Below, piece after piece: positions 25,785 through 35,675 of a DNA stretch of 64,000 nt; within the stretch, counting starts at the first letter, position 1, and every line of letters starts with the position of its first letter. Below the pieces are notes generated by a model that was not told the origin of the DNA, searched no databases, and saw nothing but the letters and a program-made list of their open reading frames with translations. Where the stretch lies: assembly GCA_002690925.1 (NCBI GenBank), contig NZGD01000108.1:1-64000 (forward strand), written 5' to 3'. The position numbers were made by a program, and so were the translations under genes. The DNA is from Rhodopirellula sp. Lineage in GTDB: Bacteria; Planctomycetota; Planctomycetia; Pirellulales; Pirellulaceae.

Positions 25785-27956
25785 ATGCGCTATCTGCTTG
25801 GTCTTTATGCTGCCTTGATAGTGGGTACGGCTCACGCTGAGATACCGACGGTGTTTGAGAATAGGCCGCCGGAAGATCACCGGCTGGGTAATTTGAAAAC
25901 TCTCAATGGTTTTTTTCCGTTCGAGACCATGACCAGCCTCGCGGTTTGGAAACAGCGACAGATCGAGATCAAGCGTCGGGTCCTCATATCACAGGGATTG
26001 TGGCCAATTCCAACTCGAACACCCTTGAATGCAGTGATTCATGGGCGTGTCGAACGGGATGATTATGTGGTTGATCGTGTTTTCTTTGAGTCGATCCCAG
26101 GTCACTATGTCACGGGAAGTTTGTACCGGCCCAAAGAAGGACAAGGGCCGTTCCCGGTGATCCTTTCTCCGCATGGGCACTGGCAAGATGGACGTTTTTA
26201 CGATGCCGGTGCGGATATCATCCGTAAGCAGATTGAAACTGGCGCCGAACAATTTGAAAAAGGTGGACGGTTTCCACTGCAGGCACGGGCAGTCCAATTG
26301 GCAAGGATGGGCTGCATGGTGTTTCACTATGATATGACTGGATACGCCGATGCCATTCAATTGGGTCACCGACCTGATCAGTGGGAACATCTTGATCGCT
26401 CAGACAATTGGGGATTCATGAGTGTCCAAGCCGATCTTCGACTTCAGAACATGATGGGATTGCAAACTTGGAATTCGATGCGGGCCGTCGACTTTGTGCT
26501 GCAACTTGAAAGCGTTGATCCGTCTCGCATTGGCGTGACGGGAGCGAGTGGTGGTGGTACTCAGTCAATGATCCTTGGTGCTATTGATGAACGTATAGCT
26601 GCCTCCATGCCTTGTGTCATGGTTTCGACTTCCATGCAGGGTGGTTGCACGTGTGAAAATGCACCGCTTTTGCGAATCAATCAGGGCAACATTGATATCG
26701 CAGCAGCAACTGCGCCCAGGCCGTTGGGGCTGACTGCCGCCGATGACTGGACGGTCGATCTGAAAACGAGTGGTTTTCCCGATCTTCAGAACGTCTATCA
26801 AATGATGGGGGTCGCGGACAGACTTACTGCCGTATTTCATACGCAATTTCCCCACAACTACAATCAGGTCAACAGGCGGGCCATGTATGCTTTTTTTAAT
26901 CAGCACTTTTCACTCGGACATGAATCGATAGTGGAAAGAGATTTCTTGCCTTTAAGTCAAAGTGAGTCGACTGTCTGGAGTAACACTTACCCTGCGCCTT
27001 CGGGTAACCAAGTCGGAGATTTGCATGAGACCCGATTGCTTGCTTTGGCGTCGCAGGATTCAGATCGTAAAATCGTTGGTTTGGTGCCCGAATCGCGTGA
27101 GGGTTTGCAGTCTTATCAGGATGCGATCGGAACGGCGTGGGAGACACTGCTTGGCCGCCGTGTTGATCAGGTGGGGAAAGTGGTCTACCAAAAAACTGCA
27201 TCTACCAAAAAATCACAGTTGGTGATTCAAGTGGGTGCGATCAGGAACGTTGATCACAAAGAAGAATTTCCCATCCTAAGATTTGTTCCCCAACAAAAGT
27301 TAGATAAGAAGATCAGCGTAATTTGGGTTGCGGATGATGGGAAATTGAACGCGTTCGATGATGGCAAAATTGCTAATGAAATTATGTTGTTGGTGAATGC
27401 TGGCTATAACGTGATTGTTCCGGACCTTTTTGGGCAGGGTGAACTCGCAGCAACCGTGGTGAAAAATCAATCACAGAGGTTGTGGTTTCAGCGCGGTGGG
27501 GACAAGGGATGGCACAAGTTCTCTGGGTACACCTATGGCTTCAATCATTGTCTATTTGTTCAACGTACGCACGACCTGCTATCGCTGATTGCGTATCTAG
27601 GAGAGCAACATGAAATCTTCATGATTGGTCGCGGTGAAGTGGCTGCTCCTTTGGTCGCTGCTGCCTGCAGTCAGGCTGGTAGTTCCGTAAAACGATGTAT
27701 TGTCGATCCCAAAGGATTCAGGTTCGCTTCGATCGATCGCCATGATGACCCGATGTTTGTCCCGGGCGCCGTAAAATATCTTGACCTTGATGGGTTGCTG
27801 TCGCTTGTCGCTCCGACACGACTCGTGATTTGTGGCGAAAACTACCCTGTTACGCGAAAAGTTTATGCAGCGAGTGGATCTTCCAGTCGGCTGAGGTTTT
27901 CCACTGTTGGGATTCAAGGAACTCACTTGCTGTCTGCGTTTCAGGGCGAAAACTAG
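25785..27956 (+). CDS. Secreted tandem alpha/beta hydrolase (acetylxylan esterase-like)
   Basis: A 723-residue exported protein. The ATG at 25785 follows GGGAG by 8 bases and begins with a signal peptide (RYLLGLYAALIVGTAHA). The first hydrolase domain (about 80-400) has VILSPHGHWQDGRF (oxyanion region), the nucleophile elbow GASGGG, and FPHNYNQVNR carrying the probable catalytic His. A second hydrolase-like domain (about 490-720) has VIVPDLFGQGE but its elbow reads IGRGEVA, without a serine. The family is thought to deacetylate plant or algal polysaccharides. It lies 49 bases after the TIM-barrel gene. Its stop codon overlaps that of the convergent DUF1289 gene. Confidence 0.85.
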   Translation: MRYLLGLYAALIVGTAHAEIPTVFENRPPEDHRLGNLKTLNGFFPFETMTSLAVWKQRQIEIKRRVLISQGLWPIPTRTPLNAVIHGRVERDDYVVDRVFFESIPGHYVTGSLYRPKEGQGPFPVILSPHGHWQDGRFYDAGADIIRKQIETGAEQFEKGGRFPLQARAVQLARMGCMVFHYDMTGYADAIQLGHRPDQWEHLDRSDNWGFMSVQADLRLQNMMGLQTWNSMRAVDFVLQLESVDPSRIGVTGASGGGTQSMILGAIDERIAASMPCVMVSTSMQGGCTCENAPLLRINQGNIDIAAATAPRPLGLTAADDWTVDLKTSGFPDLQNVYQMMGVADRLTAVFHTQFPHNYNQVNRRAMYAFFNQHFSLGHESIVERDFLPLSQSESTVWSNTYPAPSGNQVGDLHETRLLALASQDSDRKIVGLVPESREGLQSYQDAIGTAWETLLGRRVDQVGKVVYQKTASTKKSQLVIQVGAIRNVDHKEEFPILRFVPQQKLDKKISVIWVADDGKLNAFDDGKIANEIMLLVNAGYNVIVPDLFGQGELAATVVKNQSQRLWFQRGGDKGWHKFSGYTYGFNHCLFVQRTHDLLSLIAYLGEQHEIFMIGRGEVAAPLVAAACSQAGSSVKRCIVDPKGFRFASIDRHDDPMFVPGAVKYLDLDGLLSLVAPTRLVICGENYPVTRKVYAASGSSSRLRFSTVGIQGTHLLSAFQGEN

Positions 27957-28150
27957 GCAGGATGTCGCTTGATTTGCTGTTCCCGTGCTGCCGCGACACG
28001 GTTGATCTCTTCGCGGTCGTCCGCAGAGGCGTTCGCCCATTGGGATATTTCCTCCAAATCCCGATGGCAACCAATGCACGTTTTGTCGGCATTCAATGTG
28101 CAAACTCCAACACAGCGAGAACGCACGATGCGTTTTGATGAATCATTCAT
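27953..28150 (-). CDS. DUF1289 small cysteine protein
   Basis: A 65-residue protein with the DUF1289 pattern SRCVGVCTL...CIGCHRDLEEISQWANAS: four cysteines spaced as for a metal or Fe-S site. The ATG at 28150 is used; the frame is open to 28228 without a better start. Family function is unproven. The stop codon lies in the palindrome CTAG (27953-27956), which serves as stop for this gene and for the convergent hydrolase. Confidence 0.8.
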   Translation of the reverse strand: MNDSSKRIVRSRCVGVCTLNADKTCIGCHRDLEEISQWANASADDREEINRVAAAREQQIKRHPA

Positions 28151-28456
28151 TGAAATTTTTCCTCGAGTGCGTCCTTTGTAGAACACTGCTCTTTCGACTA
28201 AAAACTGCCCGTTCGACCACCGGCACATCCATTAAACTATCTAGCCAAGTCAAGATGGCGGATCGGTGCGGTTGCAGACATAGGTTTTGTTTGAGATGCA
28301 GAACCGCTGTTTGGCTTGGTGAATCAAAGAAAACTGTGATGCTCCATTCGCTTGCCGTGGCGGATCCGTCGTAGCAATCGATGTTCATACTTCGGTTGTC
28401 AGTTCACATTTTCGGTTTGTTTAAACAGTTCCCGCCTCAATTTCCCGTCAAAAGTA
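28151..28456. other. Intergenic stretch
   Basis: The divergent region between the DUF1289 gene and the second propeller-protein gene. I see no RNA gene, repeat or short coding sequence I could defend. Confidence 0.3.
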
Positions 28457-29719
28457 ATGATGCCTAATCGCTTGATCATTTCAATGTTGGTATTCGTCGG
28501 TGCATTCTCGTCGTCTTTAACGGCCGACGACTGGCCAAGTTTTCGTGGTCCCCAAGGTGATGGTGTGATCGATCAATCCTTGCCCACGGAATGGGGTACC
28601 GACAAAAATATAGCTTGGCGTACCGAAATTCCAGGTGAGGGGTGGTCATCACCTGTGACCGCTGGTGATCGTATTTATCTGACGTCAGCCATCCCCATCG
28701 TTGGAACCGATGAAAATCAAGAGAAGCAGTCCTATACGCTGTCCGTGATCATCATTGATGCAGTTTCAGGAAGGCTCTTGAAGACGATCCCGGTCTTGGA
28801 GCAGACAGGAGGAAGACCTGCTCGTATCCACCGAAAAAATAGTCACGCCAGTCCCACACCTATCATTGATGGGGACAAAATCTATGTTCACTTTGGATAT
28901 CAAGGAACAGCGTGCTTGACTTTGTCTGGTGAAGTTGTGTGGACGAACCGCGAGTTGTATTTCAAGCCCACACATGGTAACGGCGGTAGTCCTGTTTTGG
29001 TTTCCGGGAATTTGATCTTCACTTGTGATGGTGATGTAGAGCCCAAGGTCGTTGCGTTAAATGCATCAAACGGTCAGGTAGCATGGTCGACTCCGCGACC
29101 AGTTTCAGCGAAGAAAACTTTTTCGTTTTGTACCCCGACCGTGATTGAAGTAGATGGCCAACTTCAAGTCATCACACCAGGTAGTGATTGTGTATTAGCA
29201 CTGAATCCGGTGACCGGAGAAACAATCTGGGATGTGCGATATGTTGGCTATTCTGTGGTACCGAAGCCGATTTATCATGGTGGTCTGGTTTTTATTTCAA
29301 CGAGTTTTGATAGCAGTAAAATGCTGGCCATACGTCCTACGGGCAGTGGGGTGGTTACCGATACCCATGTCGCATGGCAGCTTGACAGGAATGTTCCAAA
29401 GACACCCTCGATGGTTGCCCATCAGGGGTTGGTCTATTTGATTAGTGATGATGGAATCGCCACATGTGTTGAAGCCAAGACAGGAGACCTCGTTTACCGC
29501 AAGCGAATCGGTGGGAACTATTCTTCATCACCACTCTTGGCTGGTGGCAAGCTGTACTTCACCAGTGAAGAGGGTGTAACCACGGTTGTAGGGGCGGGTG
29601 AAGAGTTTGAAGAACTGGGGTCAAATTCTCTTGAAGAACGCACGCTTGCATCGCTTGGCGTGATTGATGATTCGATTCTGATAAGAACCGCAGCCGCGCT
29701 ATATCGTATTCAGGAATGA
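28457..29719 (+). CDS. PQQ-like beta-propeller repeat protein, secreted
   Basis: A 420-residue exported propeller protein. The paired ATG codons at 28457/28460 directly precede the signal peptide (NRLIISMLVFVGAFSSS), followed by ADDWPSFRGPQGDG, the same family opening as the protein at 4854-6140 (WPGWRGPEGN). Blades contain WSSPVTAGDRIYLTSA, ASPTPIIDGDKIYVHFG, GGSPVLVSGNLIFTCDG, KPIYHGGLVFIS and SSPLLAGGKLYFTSEEG. The two proteins share the segment RIHxxNSxASPTP, so they are true paralogues. The reaction is unknown. It is followed after 20 bases by the convergent AraC gene. Confidence 0.85.
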   Translation: MMPNRLIISMLVFVGAFSSSLTADDWPSFRGPQGDGVIDQSLPTEWGTDKNIAWRTEIPGEGWSSPVTAGDRIYLTSAIPIVGTDENQEKQSYTLSVIIIDAVSGRLLKTIPVLEQTGGRPARIHRKNSHASPTPIIDGDKIYVHFGYQGTACLTLSGEVVWTNRELYFKPTHGNGGSPVLVSGNLIFTCDGDVEPKVVALNASNGQVAWSTPRPVSAKKTFSFCTPTVIEVDGQLQVITPGSDCVLALNPVTGETIWDVRYVGYSVVPKPIYHGGLVFISTSFDSSKMLAIRPTGSGVVTDTHVAWQLDRNVPKTPSMVAHQGLVYLISDDGIATCVEAKTGDLVYRKRIGGNYSSSPLLAGGKLYFTSEEGVTTVVGAGEEFEELGSNSLEERTLASLGVIDDSILIRTAAALYRIQE

Positions 29720-29739
29720 TCTCTACTTTTTTTCACTGA

Positions 29740-30585
29740 TCAGCTCCTTGTCAATCGGTACTCACCCGGTGACGTTCCCGTTAATTTCTTGAATTGTCGA
29801 TAGAAGGTAGAGAGGTCACGGAAACCACATTCAAAAGCGATGGATGTGATCGGGAGGTCTGTGTGGCAAAGTCTTTGCTGAGCATATTCGACTGCAAGGC
29901 GTCGTGTGTGGGAGAGCCATGTCTCACCAGTTAATTCATGAAACAGTTGAGTAAAAGTTCGTCTGGGGATACCGAGCCGCTGACTGGTGGAATCGATCGA
30001 TGATTCCTCAAGAAAGTGATTGGGAAGCTCGGAGATGTAACGTTTCAGAACGGTACGTTCATTTTCGTGGGGTGGAAGCTTTGCTTGTGGATCTGGTTCA
30101 AGTTCCAGTACGAGTTGCAAAAGCCGTAAAGCGTTGGCAACCATTGAGATTGAACTGGTGGCGATTGGCTTCTGTTGAGAGTGAATCAAACATCGAAGCA
30201 ATGATGTGATCCGATTCGTGAACCCATGTCGTTGTTTTTGTAAGCGTACACTGAGTGATTCAACCATCTTGGGTTCAAAGCTGAGCAGTTGGGTGGAAAT
30301 GCAGCAGATGTATAGGCTGGGTGTGGCAGAGATATCATCAATGATGCGGTTACGGGTGTGGGGTGGAATGACGATCACATCATTGGCATTGAAATTGTGA
30401 ATCTCGTCACCGAGATGGAACTCTCCCCTGCCCTTCCATATGTAGACAATTTTGACAAACTCATGGGTGCGCCAGTTCATCGCAAATTTCGGGCTGTGAT
30501 GACTTTCCAGCACAAGCACACCCCATGGGGGTAAGTTTTCTGGGAGGGGCTGGTCCGTGAGTTGATGATCCAAGGGTGATCCCAT
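29740..30585 (-). CDS. AraC family transcriptional regulator
   Basis: A 281-residue regulator from the ATG at 30585 (an in-frame TTG at 30624 would add 13 residues). The N-terminal half is a cupin-type sensor domain (WKGRGEFHLGDEIHNFNANDVIVIPPHTRN), which binds a small molecule in this family. The C-terminal 100 residues are two AraC helix-turn-helix units: IDSTSQRLGIPRRTFTQLFHELTG and ITSIAFECGFRDLSTFYRQFKKLTGTSPGEYR, the latter with the family signature. It is divergent from the DapA-like gene across 100 bases, so it most likely controls the 30686-34493 gene set in response to its substrate. Confidence 0.92.
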   Translation of the reverse strand: MGSPLDHQLTDQPLPENLPPWGVLVLESHHSPKFAMNWRTHEFVKIVYIWKGRGEFHLGDEIHNFNANDVIVIPPHTRNRIIDDISATPSLYICCISTQLLSFEPKMVESLSVRLQKQRHGFTNRITSLLRCLIHSQQKPIATSSISMVANALRLLQLVLELEPDPQAKLPPHENERTVLKRYISELPNHFLEESSIDSTSQRLGIPRRTFTQLFHELTGETWLSHTRRLAVEYAQQRLCHTDLPITSIAFECGFRDLSTFYRQFKKLTGTSPGEYRLTRS

Positions 30586-30685
30586 TGCCTGCTTTGCAAG
30601 GTGTTGATGTGCCCAATTTGCCAAGACAGAGAGTGCAATGCAACTTACAGTTGGAATGAATAGGTTTTATTAGGTTTGAGAGGCT
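30586..30685. promoter_or_regulatory. Divergent promoter region between araC-type gene and DapA-like gene
   Basis: The 100-base gap between divergent starts must hold both promoters and, by the usual arrangement of AraC systems, the regulator's binding sites. I could not pick out a convincing direct repeat by eye. Confidence 0.35.
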
Positions 30686-31651
30686 ATGACTGAAGTGATC
30701 GATCCCACAAAGCTGTTGCAAACTCGTCGCAAGATTATGGGTATTTCCGCCATCTTACTGCCATACCATGTCGGTGGAGAAGTTGATTGGCAAGGCTTCG
30801 ATGAGCATCTGCATCGCACTCTGGATGCTGGATTGATCCCAGCGGTCAATATGGATACAGGTTACGGTAATCTTATTGACGATGCAGTCCGTGAGGAGGT
30901 TTTATTGCGTGCTCAACGAATCGCTGGTGGGCGCGCATTCATTGCGGGTGTTTTTGTTGGCGATCATCCGGGTTCGCCCTTTGGCAGAGACTTGTATCGG
31001 GTTGGAATTGAGCAAATCCAGCGACATGGAGGCACACCCATTTTTTTTCAGTCGTATGGGCTGATCGAATTACCTGATGACGAATTGGTCGAAGCCCACC
31101 ACACACTGGCGCGTGAGTGTGAGGAATTTCTGTTTTTTGAGTTAGGACAGATTTTTGCTCCCTTTGGCAGGATTTACTCGCTGGATGTCTATCAGCAGTT
31201 GATGATGATTCCAAATGCTCTCGGTGCGAAGCACTCGTCACTGCATCGCTTACCGGAGTGGCAGCGTCTTGAGCTTCGAAATCGAGTTCGACCCGATTTT
31301 AGGGTGTTTACCGGAAATGACCTTGCCATTGATATGGTGATGTATGGCAGTGATTATCTGCTTGGGTTGAGTACCTTTGCCCCAGATGCATTCGCGCGAC
31401 GGGATGCTATGTGGGAAGCGGGTGATCCGTCTTTCCATGAGCTGAATGATTTGTTGCAGTATTTAGGCACCTTCGCCTTCCGCGATCCCACGCCTGCATA
31501 CAAACACTCCGCTGCAATGTTTTTGAAAATTCGAGGCATGCTTGTGAGTGAGCAAACTCACCCTGATTCGCTCCGTCGACCTGACTCCGATGTAACAGTG
31601 TTGGAATTGATTGCGAGCGATATTCAGAGAATCATGAAGGAGGATAATTGA
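30686..31651 (+). CDS. Dihydrodipicolinate synthase-family lyase
   Basis: A 321-residue TIM-barrel protein of the DapA/N-acetylneuraminate lyase superfamily, class I aldolases that form a Schiff base with a 2-keto acid. The probable Schiff-base lysine is in [11 protein letters not shown]; the N-terminal strand [20 protein letters not shown] and the substrate loop [11 protein letters not shown] fit the fold. The GTGE-type loop and the YNxPxRT motif of true DapA are absent, so lysine synthesis is unlikely; a catabolic aldolase or dehydratase is more probable. A GAGAGG is just before the ATG. Its stop overlaps the next start (TGATG), so it is translationally coupled to the flavin oxidoreductase. 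Confidence 0.8.
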   Translation: MTEVIDPTKLLQTRRKIMGISAILLPYHVGGEVDWQGFDEHLHRTLDAGLIPAVNMDTGYGNLIDDAVREEVLLRAQRIAGGRAFIAGVFVGDHPGSPFGRDLYRVGIEQIQRHGGTPIFFQSYGLIELPDDELVEAHHTLARECEEFLFFELGQIFAPFGRIYSLDVYQQLMMIPNALGAKHSSLHRLPEWQRLELRNRVRPDFRVFTGNDLAIDMVMYGSDYLLGLSTFAPDAFARRDAMWEAGDPSFHELNDLLQYLGTFAFRDPTPAYKHSAAMFLKIRGMLVSEQTHPDSLRRPDSDVTVLELIASDIQRIMKEDN

Positions 31652-33072
31652 TGGTTTACCCGCGCGTGGCAAGTTTCAAGAAACATGATGCTTTCGTGAG
31701 CCATCTTGCCAATTTGGGAATTGAATTTCCCTGTGATGAGCAGATCGTCGTCAGCAGCAATCCTCTTGGTGATTCCCTGTATCTCGATGGATTGACAATT
31801 GGAAATCGATTTTGCATTCTGCCAATGGAGGGCTGGGACGGAACGCTTGATGGTAAGCCTACCGAGTTGACGAAGAGACGTTGGCGAAACTTTGGTCTCA
31901 GTGGTGCAAAGTTGGTGTGGGGTGGGGAAGCGGTTGCAGTCCGACCTGATGGTCGCGCTAACCCCAATCAGTTGATGATTTCGAGGGAAAATCTTAAAGA
32001 TATTGAGTCTTTGAGATTGGAGTTGTCCGAGGCTCACCGGGCTAATTTTGGTGTGGACGATGATTTGTTGGTCGGCTTACAGTTGACCCACTCGGGGAGA
32101 TACGCACGTCCCAATCAGAAAAGTGTCAGTGAACCGCGGACGGTGCAGTGCAATCCAGCACTGGATGCTCGGTTGGGGATTGATGGTGGAGTCGCAGTTT
32201 TTTCGGACGATGAATTACAGGAATTGGTAAATGATTTCGTTGATGCTGCCGTGCTCGCTCAGCAGGCTGGTTTCCAGTTTGTTGACATCAAACATTGCCA
32301 TGGTTATTTGGGACATGAATTATTGAGTGGAGTCGATCGACCTGGGAGGTTTGGCGGTAGTTTTGAAAATCGAACGCGTTTTCTATGCGATATTGTTGAG
32401 GGGATTCAGTCTCGCGCTCGAGGCTTGATGATTGGAGTAAGAATCAGCATTTTTGATTTCCTGCCGTTCCAACCAGGGGCAGATCAAATTGGTGTCGCTG
32501 ACCCGCTTGGGGATCAACGTTTAGCATTCGGTAGTGATGTATCGGGCTGCGAAGTCGATTTGAGTGAGCCCTCACGATTTATGGAGCTTCTGGGAAGTCT
32601 TGGCATCAAGCTCGTTTGCACGACAGCAGGAAGTCCGTATTACAATCCACACATCCAACGACCAGCGTATTTTCCACCAAGTGATGGATACCAACTTCCG
32701 GAAGATCCGCTGGTGGGTGTGGCACGTCAGTTACGCGCAACTGCTGAGTTAAAACAGAGGCACCCAGAGTTGATATTTGTTGGCTCAGGCTACAGCTACC
32801 TCCAGGATTGGTTACCGCACACTGCGCAAGCCCTTGTTCGAGAAAATTGGGTGGATTCAGTCGGGTTGGGACGAATGGTTTTGTCTTATCCAGATTTGCC
32901 TGCTGACGTCTTGTCAGGAGCGCCACTGACTCGGAAAAAAGTATGTCGTACCTTCAGTGATTGTACGACCGCACCGCGCAAGGGTATTGTTAGTGGCTGT
33001 TACCCGCTCGACCCTTATTACAAGGTTCGCGAGGAGTATGATCGCTTGAAGCAGGCCAAAAAAGTGACCTGA
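31651..33072 (+). CDS. NADH:flavin oxidoreductase (Old Yellow Enzyme family)
   Basis: A 473-residue FMN-dependent TIM-barrel reductase. The ATG at 31651 has AAGGAGG 7 bases upstream. Motifs: [14 protein letters not shown] (in place of the usual APM.. strand), [28 protein letters not shown] with the His/His-type pair, and [12 protein letters not shown]. The C-terminus has three cysteines (VCRTFSDC and SGCYPLD) in place of the classical CxxC cluster of the dienoyl-CoA reductase group, and there is no FAD/NAD domain after it. It probably reduces an activated C=C bond or demethylates a substrate. Overlap with the lyase gene indicates a shared pathway. Confidence 0.85.
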   Translation: MVYPRVASFKKHDAFVSHLANLGIEFPCDEQIVVSSNPLGDSLYLDGLTIGNRFCILPMEGWDGTLDGKPTELTKRRWRNFGLSGAKLVWGGEAVAVRPDGRANPNQLMISRENLKDIESLRLELSEAHRANFGVDDDLLVGLQLTHSGRYARPNQKSVSEPRTVQCNPALDARLGIDGGVAVFSDDELQELVNDFVDAAVLAQQAGFQFVDIKHCHGYLGHELLSGVDRPGRFGGSFENRTRFLCDIVEGIQSRARGLMIGVRISIFDFLPFQPGADQIGVADPLGDQRLAFGSDVSGCEVDLSEPSRFMELLGSLGIKLVCTTAGSPYYNPHIQRPAYFPPSDGYQLPEDPLVGVARQLRATAELKQRHPELIFVGSGYSYLQDWLPHTAQALVRENWVDSVGLGRMVLSYPDLPADVLSGAPLTRKKVCRTFSDCTTAPRKGIVSGCYPLDPYYKVREEYDRLKQAKKVT

Positions 33073-33221
33073 TCGAATGGCAAGTCAGACGTTGAGCTTC
33101 TTTGCGAGTGGTCGACCCCGTCACAACGATCGGCTTATCGGAGATTGCGGGTAGAGCAGGAGAGTGCCGTCTGTCATCATACTGCGTTGACTCTAATCTT
33201 CCATCCAACTGTGAGTGCGCT

Positions 33222-34493
33222 GTGATTCACCTGCGAAATGTGCTTTGTGTGGTTGCATCTCTTTTCGCTTGTCCGGTTTCAAGTATTCATGCTGAGCCTG
33301 CCGGACCAGGCGAGGGAAAATCGATTTCAAGTAAGCGGGAGCCGATTGTCGTCACAGATAAGGCGATTCGAATTCATGAATCGGCGCCGGTCTTTGATGG
33401 GCATAATGATTTGCCGTGGGCGCTGCGGAAGATGGGTAGTGCAGTGGGTAACATCGACTTGCGCGAGAATCAGCCAGATCTTCATACTGATATTCCGCGA
33501 TTGCGCTCGGGCGGTGTTGGTGCCCAGTTCTGGTCAGTGTATGTGCCCGTCTCTACTGCGACACACAACAATGCACTTACGGCGACACTTGAACAGATAG
33601 CAATGGTGAGGGAGTTAACAAAAAAATACAGCGATATTTTTGAGTTGGCGTTGACCGCTGAGGATATCACGAGGATCCGCGGTAATGGCAAGATTGCATC
33701 ATTGATTGGTGTTGAGGGAGGCCACTCGATTGAGAACTCGTTGAATGTCCTTCGTCAACTGTACCGTGAGGGGGCTAGGTACATGACCTTGACCCATTCG
33801 ATGTCTCTTGATTGGGCGGATTCCTGCAGCGATGATTCCATTTCTGGAGGGCTGTCTGCTTTTGGTGAGGAGATCGTTCATGAAATGAACCGACTGGGGA
33901 TGATTGTGGATCTCTCTCATGTTTCGCCTGCCTGCATGAGAAAGGCCTTGGAGACGACCCAAGCGCCAGTGATTTTCTCGCATTCATCAGCCCGGGCTGT
34001 TGCTGACCATCCTCGAAATGTTCCCGATGATGTGCTGCTGCTGACAAAAAAGAATGGTGGCGTGGTGATGGTGAACTTCTTTTCTGATTTCGTGAATTCT
34101 GTTGACGCGGCGCGATCACGAAAACGGACTGGCTACCGTGAAAAGTTGAATGAGCGTTATTCAGAAGATGAGGAGAAAGTGGCGTCTGAGCTAAAGCAAT
34201 GGGAACTCAAGAATCCCCGATCGAAGAGGTGCACTGTGCACGATCTGCTGGATCACATTGACCAGATTGTCAAAGTTGCTGGTATTGAACATGTGGGATT
34301 GGGTTCTGATTACGATGGCGTTCCAGCACTTCCAATGCAACTTGAGGATGTCAGTACTTATCCGGTAATCACTCAGGGTCTGCTGAATCGTGGCTATACC
34401 GAAGCTGATATTCGAAAAGTGCTAGGTGGTAATGTGATGCGAGTTTTCCAGCAGGTGGAGCAGGTTTCCCGCAGATTGTCACTGGAAAAGTAG
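33222..34493 (+). CDS. Membrane dipeptidase (family M19), exported
   Basis: A 423-residue zinc dipeptidase of the renal dipeptidase family. The GTG at 33222 starts a signal peptide (RNVLCVVASLFACPVSS); the frame is open from 33102. Metal ligands: HND in VFDGHNDLPWAL, Glu in IGVEGGHSI, and His in DLSHVS and FSHSSARA; the GLGSDYDGV Asp closes the site. Family members cut dipeptides, often with a D-residue at the second position, or related amides. It follows the flavin oxidoreductase by 149 bases on the same strand and may supply the pathway with its substrate from outside the cytoplasm. Confidence 0.9.
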   Translation: MIHLRNVLCVVASLFACPVSSIHAEPAGPGEGKSISSKREPIVVTDKAIRIHESAPVFDGHNDLPWALRKMGSAVGNIDLRENQPDLHTDIPRLRSGGVGAQFWSVYVPVSTATHNNALTATLEQIAMVRELTKKYSDIFELALTAEDITRIRGNGKIASLIGVEGGHSIENSLNVLRQLYREGARYMTLTHSMSLDWADSCSDDSISGGLSAFGEEIVHEMNRLGMIVDLSHVSPACMRKALETTQAPVIFSHSSARAVADHPRNVPDDVLLLTKKNGGVVMVNFFSDFVNSVDAARSRKRTGYREKLNERYSEDEEKVASELKQWELKNPRSKRCTVHDLLDHIDQIVKVAGIEHVGLGSDYDGVPALPMQLEDVSTYPVITQGLLNRGYTEADIRKVLGGNVMRVFQQVEQVSRRLSLEK

Positions 34494-34664
34494 CCTGGTA
34501 ACTCGGAAACGAACGAATTGGACCAATGTGAGTCCCACCCAAGTGGCAAAATTTCCGTTATGATTGACGGAGGTTTCACTGCTCTTGGCTCTGCAGTTTT
34601 CACCACCCGCGCGTTTGCGGCCACAGCGGCAGATTACAGCGCATGGTCACCAACCCATTGATAA

Positions 34665-35675
34665 ATGCAGATGAGTAATACAGTAGATTCGATGCAGGCA
34701 GAAGCAGAAGAGTTCGGGCAGCGTTACAACGCGGTTCGTGAAATGATTGGGCGGGTCATCGTTGGTCACGACGACATCGTCCATGGTGTGCTGACAGCGA
34801 TTTTCTGTGGCGGACACTGCTTGTTGGAAGGTGTTCCCGGGCTCGGAAAAACAATGCTCGTTAGAACATTGTCTGATGTCATGGACTTGAATTATAGTCG
34901 CATCCAATTCACGCCCGACTTGATGCCTGCCGACATCCTCGGGACCAACATGATTGTGGAAGATGAGAATGGTCGTCGGGGATTTGAATTTCAACAAGGC
35001 CCGGTGTTCACGCAGATTCTGCTGGCGGACGAGATTAATCGCGCGACACCCAAAACGCAGTCCGCAATGTTGGAAACCATGCAGGAAGGAACAGTGACCG
35101 CTGGGGGAACACGCTTTGTGTTGGATAAGCCCTTCTTCGTGCTTGCTACGCAGAACCCAATCGAGCAGGAGGGAACTTATCCGCTGCCCGAAGCACAGTT
35201 AGACCGTTTCCTTTTTAAATTGGTGGTTGGATACAGTAGCCGTGAAGATTTGAATTTGATCGTCGAACGAACAACTCAGGAGCACCAAGCTGATCTCGAG
35301 AGAGTGATGGATGGGGAAGAGATTCAAAAGTGGCAACAGATGGTTCGTAAGGTTATTCTTGCACCGCATGTTCGAGATTATTTGGTTCGTTTGAACCTTG
35401 GGACACATCCCGATGGGCCACATTCAGTCGCGGCAACCAACAATTATGTACGTTGGGGTGCCAGCCCGCGGGGAGCGCAGACGCTTGCATTGGCGTCCAA
35501 GGTTCGAGCTCTGCTCGAAGGACGTTATAACGTGAGTTTCGAGGATGTGCGGCGAGTGTTCTTGCCAGCAATGCGGCACAGGGTGCTGCTGAATTTTGAA
35601 GCTCAAGCCGAAGGCATTGAAGCTGATCAGATCTTGCTGGACATTCTCGAAAACGTTCCGGAAAAAGGTGAGTGA
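34665..35675 (+). CDS. MoxR-family AAA ATPase
   Basis: A 336-residue cytoplasmic AAA+ chaperone. Walker A is GVPGLGKTML, Walker B ILLADEINRATPKTQSAMLE, sensor 1 FVLATQNPIEQEGTYPLPEAQLDRF, and the C-terminal lid has SPRGAQTLALASKVRALLEGR. ATG at 34671 is an equally good start. MoxR genes normally stand before a DUF58 gene and von Willebrand-domain membrane proteins; here the next 100 kb-type partners are missing and a broken gene on the other strand follows, so it is either a lone gene or the cluster was disrupted. Confidence 0.93.
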   Translation: MQMSNTVDSMQAEAEEFGQRYNAVREMIGRVIVGHDDIVHGVLTAIFCGGHCLLEGVPGLGKTMLVRTLSDVMDLNYSRIQFTPDLMPADILGTNMIVEDENGRRGFEFQQGPVFTQILLADEINRATPKTQSAMLETMQEGTVTAGGTRFVLDKPFFVLATQNPIEQEGTYPLPEAQLDRFLFKLVVGYSSREDLNLIVERTTQEHQADLERVMDGEEIQKWQQMVRKVILAPHVRDYLVRLNLGTHPDGPHSVAATNNYVRWGASPRGAQTLALASKVRALLEGRYNVSFEDVRRVFLPAMRHRVLLNFEAQAEGIEADQILLDILENVPEKGE

